Notes under the pieces: generated by a model | Told to the model about the DNA's origin: nothing | The model's database searches: none | The model's input: only the letters and a program-made list of their open reading frames with translations | NCBI RefSeq assembly: GCF_029338255.1 | Contig: NZ_CP119787.1 | Location: forward strand, 248,001-312,000 | Direction: 5' to 3' | DNA from: Haloarcula halobia | Lineage (GTDB): Archaea > Halobacteriota > Halobacteria > Halobacteriales > Haloarculaceae | DNA: 64,000 nucleotides | Part shown: piece after piece, positions 8,004 through 17,533 of the stretch | Position numbering within the stretch: the stretch's first letter is position 1 | Layout: each line of letters opens with the position of its first letter | Translations under genes and position numbers: made by a program

Positions 8004-9119
8004 GTGGTCCCGCTGAGCGTGCTCCAGCGCGACCCCACGGACCAGGTACAGATTCTCGACGAGGAGGGGAAGGTCCGGGATGGCGCGACGGTGCCGGACC
8101 TCTCTGACGACGACCTGGTGACTGTCTACCGGCAGCTGAAACTGGGGCGTCACTTCGACCAGCGGGCGGTGAGCCTCCAGCGCCAGGGCCGGATGGGGAC
8201 CTACCCGCCGATGGCCGGCCAGGAGGCCTCCCAGGTGGGCAGCGCCACCGCCCTGGCCGACGGGGACTGGGTGTTCCCGAGCTACCGCGAACACCTCGCG
8301 CTGGCAGTCCGGGGCTGGGACCTCTCGGACACCCTGCTGTACTGGATGGGCAACGAGCGAGGGAACGCCCCGCCGGAGGGGGTCCACGTCTTCTCGCTGG
8401 CGGTACCCATCGGGACCCAGATACCCCACGCCACCGGCGCGGCGTGGGCGGCGAAGCTCCGCGGCGACGACACCGTCGTGCTGACGTACTTCGGCGACGG
8501 CGCGACCAGCGAGGGGGACTTCCACGAGGGGCTGAACTTCGCCGGCGTCTTCGACGTGCCGGCGGTCTTCTTCTGTAACAACAACCAGTGGGCCATCTCG
8601 ATGCCCCGCGAGCGCCAGACCGCAAGCGAGACGCTGGCCCAGAAGGCGACGGCCTACGGCTTCGACGGCGTCCAGGTCGACGGGATGGACCCCCTCGCGG
8701 TGTATCAGGTGACCCGCGAGGCAGTCGAGAAGGCCCGCGACCCACCCGACGGGCAGTTGCGTCCGACGATGATCGAGGCCGTGCAGTACCGCTTTGGCGC
8801 CCACACCACCGCCGACGACCCCTCGGTGTACCGTGACGAGGCGGAGGTCGAGCGCTGGAAGCGCAAGGACCCCATCCCGCGGGTGGAGCAGTTCCTCCGG
8901 GACCGGGGTCTGCTCGACGACGAAGGGGTCGCCAGCATCGACGAATCGGTCAAAGAGGAGGTTGCCGAGGCCATCGACACCGCCGAGTCGACCGAGCGAC
9001 CCGCCCCGGAGGAGATGTTCGCGGACGTCTACGCCGAGATGCCCCAGCGTCTCGAGGCCCAGCTCGAGTACCTCCGGGACCTGCGTGACCGCCACGGCGA
9101 CGCGGAGGTGCTTGAATGA
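8004..9119 (+). CDS. pdhA: 2-oxoacid dehydrogenase E1, alpha subunit
   Basis: Thiamine-diphosphate subunit that decarboxylates a 2-oxoacid (pyruvate or branched-chain) and passes the acyl group to E2. The ThDP motif runs [18 protein letters not shown] to NNNQWAIS (about residues 155-200). The start is uncertain. Homologues, as I recall them, begin M-S-V/T-L-Q-R-x-P; here that stretch is LSVLQRDP, with CTG where ATG would be expected (8013). In-frame GTGs are at 8004 and 8019; the nearby ATG at 7987 is out of frame and ends after nine codons. I use GTG 8004. The stop overlaps the pdhB start. Confidence 0.9.
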   Translation: MVPLSVLQRDPTDQVQILDEEGKVRDGATVPDLSDDDLVTVYRQLKLGRHFDQRAVSLQRQGRMGTYPPMAGQEASQVGSATALADGDWVFPSYREHLALAVRGWDLSDTLLYWMGNERGNAPPEGVHVFSLAVPIGTQIPHATGAAWAAKLRGDDTVVLTYFGDGATSEGDFHEGLNFAGVFDVPAVFFCNNNQWAISMPRERQTASETLAQKATAYGFDGVQVDGMDPLAVYQVTREAVEKARDPPDGQLRPTMIEAVQYRFGAHTTADDPSVYRDEAEVERWKRKDPIPRVEQFLRDRGLLDDEGVASIDESVKEEVAEAIDTAESTERPAPEEMFADVYAEMPQRLEAQLEYLRDLRDRHGDAEVLE

Positions 9120-10105
9120 GCGCGCAGACCCAGAACCTCACGCTCGTCCAGGCGGTCCGGGACGGCCTCTACGGCGAACTGGAGCGCGACGAGGACGTGC
9201 TCGTGCTGGGCGAGGACGTCGGCCGCAACGGCGGCGTCTTCCGGGCGACCCAGGGCCTCTACGAGGAGTTCGGCGAGGACCGCGTCGTCGACACGCCGCT
9301 CGCGGAGGGCGGCATCGTCGGCACCGCCATCGGGATGGCCGCCTACGGCCTGCGGCCGGTCCCCGAGATACAGTTCTCCGGGTTCATGTACCCGGCGTTC
9401 GACCAGCTCGTGAGTCACGCCGCCCGTCTGCGCACCCGAAGTCGGGGGCGCTACACCTGCCCGCTGACCGTTCGAGCCCCCTACGGCGGCGGCATCCGCG
9501 CCCCGGAGCACCACTCCGAGTCCAAGGAGGCGTTCTACGTCCACGAGCCCGGCCTGAAGGTCGTCGTGCCCTCGACGCCTCGCGAGACCAAGGGCCTGCT
9601 CGCGGCGTCCATCCGCGACCCGGACCCCGTCGTCTTCCTCGAACCGAAACTCATCTACCGGGCGTTCCGGGAGGAGGTCCCCGACGAGTCCTACACGGTC
9701 GAGCTCGGCGAGGCGAACGTCCGCCGGGAGGGCAGCGACGTCTCGGCGTTCACCTGGGGCGCGATGACCCGGCCGACGGAGGAGGCCGCCGAGTCGCTGG
9801 CCGAGGAGGGCATCGACGTCGAAGTCGTGGACCTGCGGACGCTCTCGCCGATGGACACGGACGCAATCGTCGAGTCGTTCAAGAAGACCGGGCGGGCCGT
9901 CGTCGTCCACGAGGCGCCCAGGACAGGGGGGCTCGCGGGCGAGATCATCGCGACCATCCAGGAGGAGGTCCTGCTGTATCAGGAAGCGCCCATCACACGG
10001 GTCACGGGCTTCGACGTGCCCTACCCGCTGTATGCCCTGGAGGACTACTACCTCCCCGAAGCGGCCCGCATCGAGGACGGCATCCGCGAGGCCGTCGAGT
10101 TCTGA
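9116..10105 (+). CDS. pdhB: 2-oxoacid dehydrogenase E1, beta subunit
   Basis: Partner of the alpha subunit in the E1 heterotetramer; 329 residues, the usual size. It has a transketolase pyrimidine domain with the ThDP-activating glutamate region ([16 protein letters not shown] ... [15 protein letters not shown]), the [13 protein letters not shown] stretch, and a C-terminal transketolase domain ([20 protein letters not shown]). The ATG overlaps the pdhA stop as ATGA, so translation is coupled. An E2 gene follows after 70 bases. Confidence 0.95.
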   Translation: MSAQTQNLTLVQAVRDGLYGELERDEDVLVLGEDVGRNGGVFRATQGLYEEFGEDRVVDTPLAEGGIVGTAIGMAAYGLRPVPEIQFSGFMYPAFDQLVSHAARLRTRSRGRYTCPLTVRAPYGGGIRAPEHHSESKEAFYVHEPGLKVVVPSTPRETKGLLAASIRDPDPVVFLEPKLIYRAFREEVPDESYTVELGEANVRREGSDVSAFTWGAMTRPTEEAAESLAEEGIDVEVVDLRTLSPMDTDAIVESFKKTGRAVVVHEAPRTGGLAGEIIATIQEEVLLYQEAPITRVTGFDVPYPLYALEDYYLPEAARIEDGIREAVEF

Positions 10106-10175
10106 GCGGGGCCCGAACGCCTGGGCGGGTCGGGCGACGAGTATCTTTACCACGGTCCGGCGAGCAGTGTCCCCC

Positions 10176-11657
10176 ATGTTCGAGTTCAAACTCCCCGACC
10201 TCGGCGAGGGCGTCGCCGAGGGCGAGGTGCTCGAGTGGCACGTCGCGCCGGGTGACCGCGTCGGCGAAGACGACCTGCTGGCCGAGGTCGAGACGGACAA
10301 GGCCGCCGTCGACGTGCCCTCGCCGGTCGAGGGCGTCGTCCGCGAGCTCCACGCCGACCCGGGCGACGTCGTCGCCGTCGGCGACGTCATCGTCACCATC
10401 GACGAGGACGGGGGGACAGAGGCGACGAGCGAGGGGGACAAAGCGCCCGACGAGACGGCCGTAAGTGGGGCCGAGGGTGGCGACGGCGAGCGCGGCGGCC
10501 GGGTCTTCGCCGCGCCGAGCGTCCGCCGACTGGCCCGCGAGAAGGCGGTCGACATCGCTGACGTCGAGGGGACGGGCCCCGGCGGCAGGGTCACGGAAGC
10601 CGACGTGGAGGCGGCCGCCGACGCCGGGGGGCCGACGTCGGTGGTCTCGCGCGTCGACGAGGACGCCGGCGGGGACGAGCGCGACGAGGGGCCCGCGGTG
10701 AAGTCAGCCGTCCGGCGCGTGTCGGACGACGAGGACGCGCCGCGCGACGGCGAGCGCCGCGACCGGACGCTTGCCACGCCGGCGACCCGCCGACTCGCCC
10801 GGGAGCTGGGCGTCGACATCGACAGGGTACCGACGGACCAGACCCGCGACGGCGAACCGTACGTCGACCAGCCGACGGTCCGGGCGTTCGCCGAGGCCGG
10901 GTCGGCCGAAGGCGGGGTCGAGGCGGCGGCCGCCGCGGAGTCGGCCGCGGCCGGCGAGAAACCCGAGCGCCGCGAACCCTACCGCGGCGTCCGTCGCACC
11001 ATCGGCGAGCAGATGGCCCGCTCCCGGCGGGAGGTCCCCCACGCGACCCACCACGACCGGGTCGAGGTGTCCGGCCTGGTCGAGGCCCACGAGCGCCTCG
11101 AACCGCTCGCCGAGGAGCGGGACGTCCGCCTGACCTACACCCCGTTCGTCCTGAAGTGCGTCGCCGCCGCGCTGACGGAACACCCGGTCCTCAACACGGA
11201 ACTGGACACCGGGGCCGAGGAGATCGTCTACAAGGACTACTACGACGTCGGCGTGGCGACGGCGACGGACCACGGCCTGCTGGTGCCCGTCGTCGAGGGC
11301 GTCGACGAGAAGGGGCTCCTGGAGCTGGCACGCGAAGTGACCGACCTCGTCGCACGCGCTCGCTCGCGTGACCTGGCCCGCGAGGAGATGCAGGGCGGGA
11401 CGTTCACCGTGACGAACTTCGGTGCCATCGGCGGCGAGTACGCCGACCCCGTCATCAACGTCCCGGAGACGGCCATCCTCGGCATCGGCGCGCTGAAAGA
11501 GCGCCCGGTCGCCGAGGACGGCGAGGTGGTCGCCCGGCCGACGCTGCCGCTCTCGCTCGCTATCGACCACCGCGTCGTCGACGGTGCGGACGCCGCACAG
11601 TTCGTCAACACGCTCAAGACCTACCTGGCCGACCCGACGCGGCTCCTCCTGGAGTAG
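10176..11657 (+). CDS. pdhC: 2-oxoacid dehydrogenase E2 (lipoate acyltransferase)
   Basis: Core of the complex; 493 residues. Domain order: lipoyl domain (1-78) with lipoyl Lys42 in ETDKAAV; an acidic linker; a peripheral-subunit-binding domain (about 110-147, APSVRRLAREKAVDI ... GTGPGGRVTEADV); a second PSBD-like segment (about 199-240, TPATRRLARELGVDI) lacking the GTGPxGR loop; and a catalytic domain (about 268-493) with the active-site motif DHRVVDG, His465 and Asp469. Converging on its end is the CheF-like gene on the other strand, three bases away. The 2-oxoacid substrate of haloarchaeal complexes is often unclear. Confidence 0.95.
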   Translation: MFEFKLPDLGEGVAEGEVLEWHVAPGDRVGEDDLLAEVETDKAAVDVPSPVEGVVRELHADPGDVVAVGDVIVTIDEDGGTEATSEGDKAPDETAVSGAEGGDGERGGRVFAAPSVRRLAREKAVDIADVEGTGPGGRVTEADVEAAADAGGPTSVVSRVDEDAGGDERDEGPAVKSAVRRVSDDEDAPRDGERRDRTLATPATRRLARELGVDIDRVPTDQTRDGEPYVDQPTVRAFAEAGSAEGGVEAAAAAESAAAGEKPERREPYRGVRRTIGEQMARSRREVPHATHHDRVEVSGLVEAHERLEPLAEERDVRLTYTPFVLKCVAAALTEHPVLNTELDTGAEEIVYKDYYDVGVATATDHGLLVPVVEGVDEKGLLELAREVTDLVARARSRDLAREEMQGGTFTVTNFGAIGGEYADPVINVPETAILGIGALKERPVAEDGEVVARPTLPLSLAIDHRVVDGADAAQFVNTLKTYLADPTRLLLE

Positions 11658-11660
11658 CGC

Positions 11661-12533
11661 CTACGCGTTCACCCGCTCTAAGTAGTGGGTGACCACGATC
11701 TGTCCCCGGGCGGTGAGCACGGGGCCGCCGTCCTTCGACTCGATGAGCCCCTTCTCGTGGAGCGAGTGCAGCAGGCGCTTGACCTGGTTCGGTTCGGTGT
11801 CGAGGACGTTCGCGAGCGAGACGTCCATGTCGCCGGTCGAGTAGATAGTCGCCAGCGCCTCCGTCTCGGCCTCCGAGAGGGACAGCTGCGAGAGCGAGTC
11901 GATCACGCGCTGGTAGACCCGACGGATGTACCGCCCGAGCAGCGAGAGCTTGCGGTTGGAGTCGACGGCCGCGAGCGTCGTCAGCGCCGTCCCGTCGTCC
12001 ATGTGGCTGACGACCAGCACCGGGCGTCGCTGTCCGTCGACGGCCCGTTCCTCCCGGTTGAAGTCGATGACCGAGTCCAGCGGAATCGTCACCGGCCCCT
12101 CGTCGGTGTCGAACTCGACGGCGCCGGTCTGCAGCGTGAGCAGGCCGCCCTTGAATCCGGCGTCGGTGACCCGCCCCCCGACCTTCGCCGGGTGCTTGAG
12201 CGTCACGTCCGCCCCGTTGAGCATCGCCTTGTACAGCACCGTCACGAACTTCTCGATGGCGTCCTCGCCGGCGGCGACAGCGACGGCCAGCCGCTTGTCA
12301 CGCTCCCGGTAGGCGACGGTGACCGGTTTGCCCGGCATCGGGTCGAAGAAGTTCGGGGTGGTGCCGACCGAGACGTCGAACACCGAGTCCAGCGGGACGC
12401 GCAGGGTATCGTCCTCGCCGGCCGCCAGGACGAGCTGGCCCTTGCCGAGCAGGATCCGTCCCTCGACCGGTCCGTCCCAGTCCGTCGTCTCGGCGGCGAA
12501 CGTCCCCGTGAAGTCGGCGAGCACCGATGACAT
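11661..12533 (-). CDS. CheF-family protein (chemotaxis-archaellum adaptor, DUF439)
   Basis: A 290-residue protein matching the CheF family, which in Halobacterium links CheY/CheD signalling to the archaellum motor. Residues 1-190 contain two related beta-rich modules (GRILLGKGQLVLAA...PLDSVFDV and GRVTDAGFKGGLLTL...PLDSVIDF). Residues 215-290 form a winged helix (LSEAETEALATIYSTGD ... VKRLLHSLHEKGLIES). No che or arl genes are visible nearby; it sits between E2 and E3 of the dehydrogenase complex. It could be a stand-alone paralogue with another role. CheF membership is fairly secure, the taxis role is inference. Confidence 0.78.
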   Translation of the reverse strand: MSSVLADFTGTFAAETTDWDGPVEGRILLGKGQLVLAAGEDDTLRVPLDSVFDVSVGTTPNFFDPMPGKPVTVAYRERDKRLAVAVAAGEDAIEKFVTVLYKAMLNGADVTLKHPAKVGGRVTDAGFKGGLLTLQTGAVEFDTDEGPVTIPLDSVIDFNREERAVDGQRRPVLVVSHMDDGTALTTLAAVDSNRKLSLLGRYIRRVYQRVIDSLSQLSLSEAETEALATIYSTGDMDVSLANVLDTEPNQVKRLLHSLHEKGLIESKDGGPVLTARGQIVVTHYLERVNA

Positions 12534-12583
12534 GTGGCGGTCAGATAGTTCACCTGACGGGCGCGGATGTATTGAGCTTTCGT

Positions 12584-12603
12584 TTCACGGCGCGAGCCGT
12601 GAA
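12584..12603. promoter_or_regulatory. Inverted repeat between divergent cheF-like and lpdA genes
   Basis: TTCACGGC-gcga-GCCGTGAA, a perfect 8-base-arm palindrome in the 110-base divergent intergenic region. It lies just upstream of a TATA-like AGTTAAAC (about 12613-12620) that is correctly placed for lpdA at 12644. A regulator operator or a hairpin is possible; no regulator is known for it. Confidence 0.4.
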
Positions 12604-12643
12604 GCGATACAAGAGTTAAACCGCCCCCGTCCGGACAGGTGGT

Positions 12644-14062
12644 ATGGTCGTCGGAGACGTCACGACGGGGACGGAACTGCTCGTAATCGGGGGCGGCCCG
12701 GGCGGGTACGTCGCCGCGATACGGGGCGCACAGCGCGGACTTGACACCACGCTCGTCGAGAAGAGCGACGTCGGCGGGACCTGTCTGAACCACGGCTGTA
12801 TCCCCTCGAAGGCGCTCGTCTCGGCGGCCGACGTCGCCCACGACGCCAGACAGGCCGAGGACATGGGGGTGTTCGCGGACCCGGCCGTCGACATGGCCGG
12901 CATGACCGCGTGGAAGGACGGCGTCGTCACCCGCCTGACCAGGGGCGTCGAGTCGCTGTGTGAGAACGCCGGTGTGAACCTCGTCTCGGGGACCGCCTCG
13001 TTCGTCGACGAGGAGACGGTCCGGGTCGCCCACGGCGGCGAGGGGCAGGGTTCGGAGTCGATCGCCTTCGAGCAATGCGTCGTCGCGACGGGGAGCCGGC
13101 CGGTCCAGATACCCGGGTTCTCGTTCGCCGACGACCCAATCCTCGCCTCGCGGGACGCACTGGCCCTGGAGTCGGTGCCAGACGACCTGGTCGTCGTCGG
13201 TGCGGGCTACATCGGGATGGAGCTCTCGACGGTGTTTGCCAAGCTGGGTGCGTCGGTCACCGTCGTCGAGGTGCTCGAGGACGTGCTGCCGGGCTACGAG
13301 GACGACGTCTCGCGCGTCGTCCGCGAGCGCGCCGAGTCGCTGGGCGTCGACTTCCGCTTCGGTGAGGCCGCCCGCGACTGGGAGGCGACCGACGACGGCA
13401 TCCGCGTCCAGACGACCGACGAGAACGACGACGTCGTCGAGTACGACGCCGAGACGTGCCTGGTCGCGGTCGGTCGCGAACCGGTCACCGACACGCTCGA
13501 CCTGGACGCCATCGGCCTCGAACCCGACGACGACGGCTTCCTCCGGACCGACGAGCAGGCCCGGACCGACGTCGAGGGTATCTTCGCCGTGGGCGACGTC
13601 GCCGGCGAGCCGATGCTGGCCCACAAGGGCATGGCCGAGGGGGAGGTCGCCGCCGAGGTGGCCGCCGGCGACCCCGCCGCGCTCGACCACCAGGCCATCC
13701 CCGCGGCGGTGTTCACCGACCCCGAGATCGGCACCGTGGGCCTGACCGCGGCCGAGGCCGAGGCCGAGGGATTCGACCCGGTCGTCGGCCGGATGGCCAT
13801 GCGAGCCAATGGTCGCGCGCTCACGCTCGACGAGAAGGAGGGGTTCGTCCGCATCGTCGCCGACGCCGACACGGAGTTCGTCCTGGGCGCCCAGATCGTC
13901 GGGCCCGAGGCCTCGGAACTCGTGGCGGAGGTCGGCCTGGCCATCGAGATGGGCGCGCGACTCGAAGACGTCGCCGGGACGGTCCACACGCACCCGACGC
14001 TCTCGGAGGCCGTCCACGAGGCCGCCCTGGCCGCACGCGGCGAGCCAATCCACACCCGGTGA
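12644..14062 (+). CDS. lpdA: Dihydrolipoyl dehydrogenase (E3)
   Basis: FAD flavoprotein that re-oxidises the dihydrolipoyl arm of E2 and passes electrons to NAD; 472 residues. FAD-binding GGGPGGYVAAIRGAQ is near residue 15, the redox disulfide is in GGTCLNHGCIPSKAL, NAD-binding GAGYIGMELSTVFAKLG is near 186, the second FAD motif is IFAVGDV, and the C-terminal active-site His-Glu pair is in HTHPTLSEAVHE. It completes the E1-E2-E3 set beginning at 8004, although it has its own promoter. Confidence 0.96.
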   Translation: MVVGDVTTGTELLVIGGGPGGYVAAIRGAQRGLDTTLVEKSDVGGTCLNHGCIPSKALVSAADVAHDARQAEDMGVFADPAVDMAGMTAWKDGVVTRLTRGVESLCENAGVNLVSGTASFVDEETVRVAHGGEGQGSESIAFEQCVVATGSRPVQIPGFSFADDPILASRDALALESVPDDLVVVGAGYIGMELSTVFAKLGASVTVVEVLEDVLPGYEDDVSRVVRERAESLGVDFRFGEAARDWEATDDGIRVQTTDENDDVVEYDAETCLVAVGREPVTDTLDLDAIGLEPDDDGFLRTDEQARTDVEGIFAVGDVAGEPMLAHKGMAEGEVAAEVAAGDPAALDHQAIPAAVFTDPEIGTVGLTAAEAEAEGFDPVVGRMAMRANGRALTLDEKEGFVRIVADADTEFVLGAQIVGPEASELVAEVGLAIEMGARLEDVAGTVHTHPTLSEAVHEAALAARGEPIHTR

Positions 14063-14132
14063 GCGACGGGCGGCCGATATCAGCAGAAAAGTTATAATCG
14101 ATGTTGGGTAACGGGAGGCTAGTGTCGGTACG

Positions 14133-14756
14133 ATGGCTCCCCAAGACCACCTCCCGGACGACCGGATTGCACAGTCGGTGCTCTCCGGATCGGCATACGA
14201 GCGCGTCCGGTACCAGCGATACGCCTTCTTCAGGCAGTCGGTACCCCGGACGCTGACCGCCCAGAGCGGCATCCTGGCGCTGCTCGCGCTCACACTCCCG
14301 ATGTACGGCCTCTACCCCGAGAGCGCGGCGGCACTCCTCCCGGCGACCGACCCGGGCGTCGCCTCGCCGAAGGCCATCCTGCTCGCCGTGTTCGGCGGCG
14401 GGATGCTCCTGCTGAGCGCCGCGTTGCTGGTCGGCGCCGGCCTCTACCGGGCCCGGTACTCGCCGCTGACAGAGTCCCAGGCACACAGCGTCATCGACGT
14501 GGAGGACTTCGCCAGGTACGTCGGCCTCGGGACCGGCGCGCTCGCCGTCGTCCTCTCGGTCGCCATCTTCGCCGTCGGCCTCGGCGGCGGCGGAGCCGTC
14601 GGCGCCTACCTCGAGGTGACGGGCCGGAACCCGTTCGTCGACTCCGGGACGGGCGTCTCGGTCCAGGCGGTCGCGCTCGCGGCCTTCGTCGCCAGCGTCC
14701 TGCTCTTCTTCGTGGGGCGCTACCTCTCGGTGCTGCTTGCGGTCACGGCGCGGTGA
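14133..14756 (+). CDS. Membrane protein with four predicted helices, unknown function
   Basis: A 207-residue integral membrane protein. Hydrophobic segments lie at about residues 44-66, 86-109, 132-154 and 176-200, with a polar, Arg/Tyr-rich N-terminus (YERVRYQRYAFFRQSVPR). A TATA box (GTTATAATCG, 14091-14100) lies about 35-42 bases before the ATG, which is preceded by GGGAGG. No family recognised; it may be haloarchaea-specific. Confidence 0.65.
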   Translation: MAPQDHLPDDRIAQSVLSGSAYERVRYQRYAFFRQSVPRTLTAQSGILALLALTLPMYGLYPESAAALLPATDPGVASPKAILLAVFGGGMLLLSAALLVGAGLYRARYSPLTESQAHSVIDVEDFARYVGLGTGALAVVLSVAIFAVGLGGGGAVGAYLEVTGRNPFVDSGTGVSVQAVALAAFVASVLLFFVGRYLSVLLAVTAR

Positions 14757-14801
14757 CCCGACCCACGCACCTATAGGACACGCGGCCGTCATCTGACGAA
14801 C

Positions 14802-15641
14802 ATGGTCTCGAACCGGAGCGGTACCTTCGACATCGGCGGCGACCTCACGGTCAGGCGACTCGGCTTCGGCGCGATGCGCATCACCGGCGACGGCATCATC
14901 GGTGAGCCGGACGACGTCGCGAACGCCCGCGCCGTCCTGGAACGGGCGGTCGAACTGGGCGTCGACTTCATCGACACCGCCGACTCCTACGGCCCCGGCG
15001 TCTCCGAGCGTCTCATCGGCGAGACGCTCGACACCGAGCGGGAGGACCTCGTCGTCGCCACGAAGGGCGGCCTGTTGCGCAACACCGACACGGACTGGCT
15101 CCCCCACGGCGACCCGGACTACCTGCGCAACGCCCAGCTGTGCTCGCGCGACCGCCTGCGGATGGACCCCATCGACCTCTACCAGTTCCACCGCCCCGAC
15201 CCCGACACCCCCTTCGAGGACTCGGTCCACGCGCTCGCGGAGTTGAAAGACGAGGGGCTGGTCCGTCACGTCGGCCTCTCGAACGTCTCGGTCGACCAGC
15301 TGGAGCGGGCCCGTGACATCGTCGAGGTCGCGACCGTCCAGAACCGATACAACATCACCGACCGGGACAGCGAGGCGGTGCTGGAGGCCTGCGAGTCCTA
15401 CGACGTCGGCTTCATCCCGTGGTTCCCCCTCGGGGCCGGCAGCGTCGACGAGGTCGAGGGCATCGACGCGGTGGCCCAGCGCCACGACGCCACGCGCCAC
15501 CAGATCGCGCTGGCGTGGTTGCTCGAACACTCGGACGTGACGCTGCCGATTCCCGGCACCGCGGACATAGCGCACCTCGAACAGAACGTCGCGGCGACCG
15601 AGATCGACCTCAGCGACGCGGACGTGGCGCAACTGCGCTAA
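14802..15641 (+). CDS. Aldo/keto reductase
   Basis: NADPH-dependent oxidoreductase of 279 residues with a TIM-barrel fold. The catalytic tetrad is visible: Asp in DFIDTADSYG, Tyr in the same motif, Lys in LVVATKGG and His in LYQFHRPDP. The C-terminal cofactor motif LPIPGTADIAHLEQN corresponds to the 2'-phosphate-binding loop. It belongs to a group of short bacterial/archaeal aldo/keto reductases; the physiological substrate is unknown. A second, longer member is at 51317-52369. Confidence 0.9.
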   Translation: MVSNRSGTFDIGGDLTVRRLGFGAMRITGDGIIGEPDDVANARAVLERAVELGVDFIDTADSYGPGVSERLIGETLDTEREDLVVATKGGLLRNTDTDWLPHGDPDYLRNAQLCSRDRLRMDPIDLYQFHRPDPDTPFEDSVHALAELKDEGLVRHVGLSNVSVDQLERARDIVEVATVQNRYNITDRDSEAVLEACESYDVGFIPWFPLGAGSVDEVEGIDAVAQRHDATRHQIALAWLLEHSDVTLPIPGTADIAHLEQNVAATEIDLSDADVAQLR

Positions 15642-15699
15642 GCGAGACGGCGGTCCACCACAAGAAGGTTACCGCGCCGTCGTGACGGTCGGCGTACAG

Positions 15700-16161
15700 A
15701 TGGCCCGCCCGTTCCGGCGCGAACGTCCCCTCCAGACCGCGAAACTCGCCGGGGTAGTGGTCACGCTCGGGTACGCTGTCGGCGTCTATCTCGGCATCGT
15801 GTCGTCCGGGAGCATCACGAGCCTTATCGTCGTGCCGCTTCTCGGACTCGGCCTCGTGCTCGCCGTCGTCGCCGAGTCGCTTCTCGCTGGTCACAGACTG
15901 GTCCGCGACGAGACCACGGTCGGCGACCGCCTCTCGGCCCGGCCGTTGTACACCGCCGTCCGTGCCGTCGAGGCGCTGAGCGTCGTGCTGGCGGTGGCGT
16001 TCTTCGGAGCCCTCGTCGTCTGGATTCCGTCGGGTCCGATGGCCGGTCCGGGCGCTATCGGGGTCTTTTTCGTCGTCCTGGGTCTCGGCCTCCTCGTCGT
16101 CGTCGGGACGCTCTGCCGGACGCTGGCGGAGTACTACTTCTACCGACGAGCGAGCACGTAG
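15700..16161 (+). CDS. Membrane protein with four predicted helices, unknown function
   Basis: A 153-residue hydrophobic protein with helices at about residues 17-38, 42-63, 88-109 and 117-140 and a basic N-terminus (MARPFRRERPL), consistent with a cytoplasmic N-terminus. A GTG 18 bases upstream (15682) is an alternative start. No family recognised and no operon partner is evident: the gap to the next gene is 57 bases and that gene has its own functional context. Confidence 0.6.
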   Translation: MARPFRRERPLQTAKLAGVVVTLGYAVGVYLGIVSSGSITSLIVVPLLGLGLVLAVVAESLLAGHRLVRDETTVGDRLSARPLYTAVRAVEALSVVLAVAFFGALVVWIPSGPMAGPGAIGVFFVVLGLGLLVVVGTLCRTLAEYYFYRRAST

Positions 16162-16218
16162 GCGGTTTCCCGACGAGCGACCGGGGTTCTTTTCATGTCG
16201 AGCGGTCTACCGGCTGGT

Positions 16219-17034
16219 ATGACGACCATCACGCTGGGCCCGTCCGGGACCTACTCCCATCGGGCCGCACAGGCGCTCGGCGACGAGGACATCGAGTTCG
16301 CCGAGTCGATGACCGCCATCGTCGAGGCCGTCGCCGAGGGCGAGGCGGACCACGGCGTCGTCCCGGTCGAGAACAGCATCGAGGGCTCCGTGACCGAGTC
16401 GCTGGACGCCTTCGCGACCTACGACGTCGCCGTCGTCAGGGAGATCATCACGCCCATCCGTCACGCGCTGCTGGCCCAGGGCGAGGAGTTCGACCTCATC
16501 GCCAGTCACGCCCAGGCGCTGGCCCAGTGCCGGGGCTGGCTGGAGGAACACTACCCGGACGTCGACGTCGAGGCCGTCGCCTCCACCGCCCGCGGCGTCG
16601 AGCGCGCCCGCGAGGACGCGTCGGTGGCGGCCATCGGCCACCCCGCCAACGCCACGAACGGGGCCGAGCTCGAACTGCTGGCCGAGGACATCCAGGACAA
16701 GTCCTCGAACGCGACCCGGTTCCTGGCCGTCGCGCCCGCCAGCGAGCGCTCCCGGGCCGGCGGCAAGACCTCGTTCATCGTCTACCCCAACGACGACCAC
16801 CCCGGCCTCCTGCTGGAACTGCTCAGGCCCTTCGCCGACCGGGACATCAACCTCACGCGACTGGAGTCGCGCCCGAGCGGGGAGCGCCTGGGCGATTACC
16901 TCTTCCACATCGACATCGCGGCGGGGCTCTACGAGGAGCGCACCCAGGCGGCCCTCGAGGACATCGAGGCCCTCGCCGAGAACGGGTGGGTCCGCCGGCT
17001 GGGCTCGTACGACTCACAGACGGTGTTGGACTGA
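16219..17034 (+). CDS. pheA: Prephenate dehydratase
   Basis: Converts prephenate to phenylpyruvate in phenylalanine synthesis. The 271 residues comprise a PDT domain (1-180; LGPSGTYSHRAAQ, VPVENSIEGSVTESLD, and the catalytic region SSNATRFL) and a C-terminal ACT domain (about 190-270; FIVYPNDDHPGLLLELL, then NLTRLESRPS) that normally binds phenylalanine for feedback inhibition. No chorismate mutase domain is fused. The start MTTITLGP is chosen over an ATG 24 bases upstream because the PDT fold begins there. Confidence 0.95.
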   Translation: MTTITLGPSGTYSHRAAQALGDEDIEFAESMTAIVEAVAEGEADHGVVPVENSIEGSVTESLDAFATYDVAVVREIITPIRHALLAQGEEFDLIASHAQALAQCRGWLEEHYPDVDVEAVASTARGVERAREDASVAAIGHPANATNGAELELLAEDIQDKSSNATRFLAVAPASERSRAGGKTSFIVYPNDDHPGLLLELLRPFADRDINLTRLESRPSGERLGDYLFHIDIAAGLYEERTQAALEDIEALAENGWVRRLGSYDSQTVLD

Positions 17035-17126
17035 CCGGCCCGCGGACGGTCTGCCGAGAGAGCCGCCGGCCGGCGAACCTGACAGTCCGTTCTAGAGTTA
17101 AGTCCACGGGCGACGTACGCGTGGCC

Positions 17127-17531
17127 ATGAGCGACAGCGACCCACTCGGCGAGCTCGAACGAGCGCTCGACCTTATCAACGACCAGTTCGGGACCGGCCT
17201 GGCGGGCGTGCCGACGGACGTCGTCGACGAGGGCGAGGCGTTCGTCGTCCACGCCGACCTCCCGGGCTACGCGAAAGACGACATCGAGGTCCAGCTCGCC
17301 GACGAACGGAAGCTCACCGTCAGCGCGACGGCGAGCGAGGACCGCGAGACCGGGGCGGGCACCTACGTCCAGCGCGAGCGCAGCCGACAGTCGGCCAGCC
17401 GGACGGTGGTCCTCCCGGAACCCGTCGACGAGTCGGCGACCAGCGCCGCCTACGAGGACGGCGTGCTGACGGTCCGGCTGACCAAGGCGACCCGGACCGA
17501 CGACGGGGGGACCGATATCCCGGTGAACTGA
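17127..17531 (+). CDS. hsp20: Small heat-shock protein, Hsp20/alpha-crystallin family
   Basis: ATP-independent holdase chaperone, 134 residues. The alpha-crystallin domain spans about residues 35-125: FVVHADLPGYAKDDIEVQL and ERKLTVSATA, ending with the family motif A-x-x-x-x-G-V-L-T-V (AAYEDGVLTVRL). It lacks a C-terminal IXI motif of the usual kind; the tail ends TDIPVN. It overlaps closely with the peroxiredoxin gene (two bases apart), so the pair is probably a stress operon. Confidence 0.92.
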   Translation: MSDSDPLGELERALDLINDQFGTGLAGVPTDVVDEGEAFVVHADLPGYAKDDIEVQLADERKLTVSATASEDRETGAGTYVQRERSRQSASRTVVLPEPVDESATSAAYEDGVLTVRLTKATRTDDGGTDIPVN

Positions 17532-17533
17532 CG

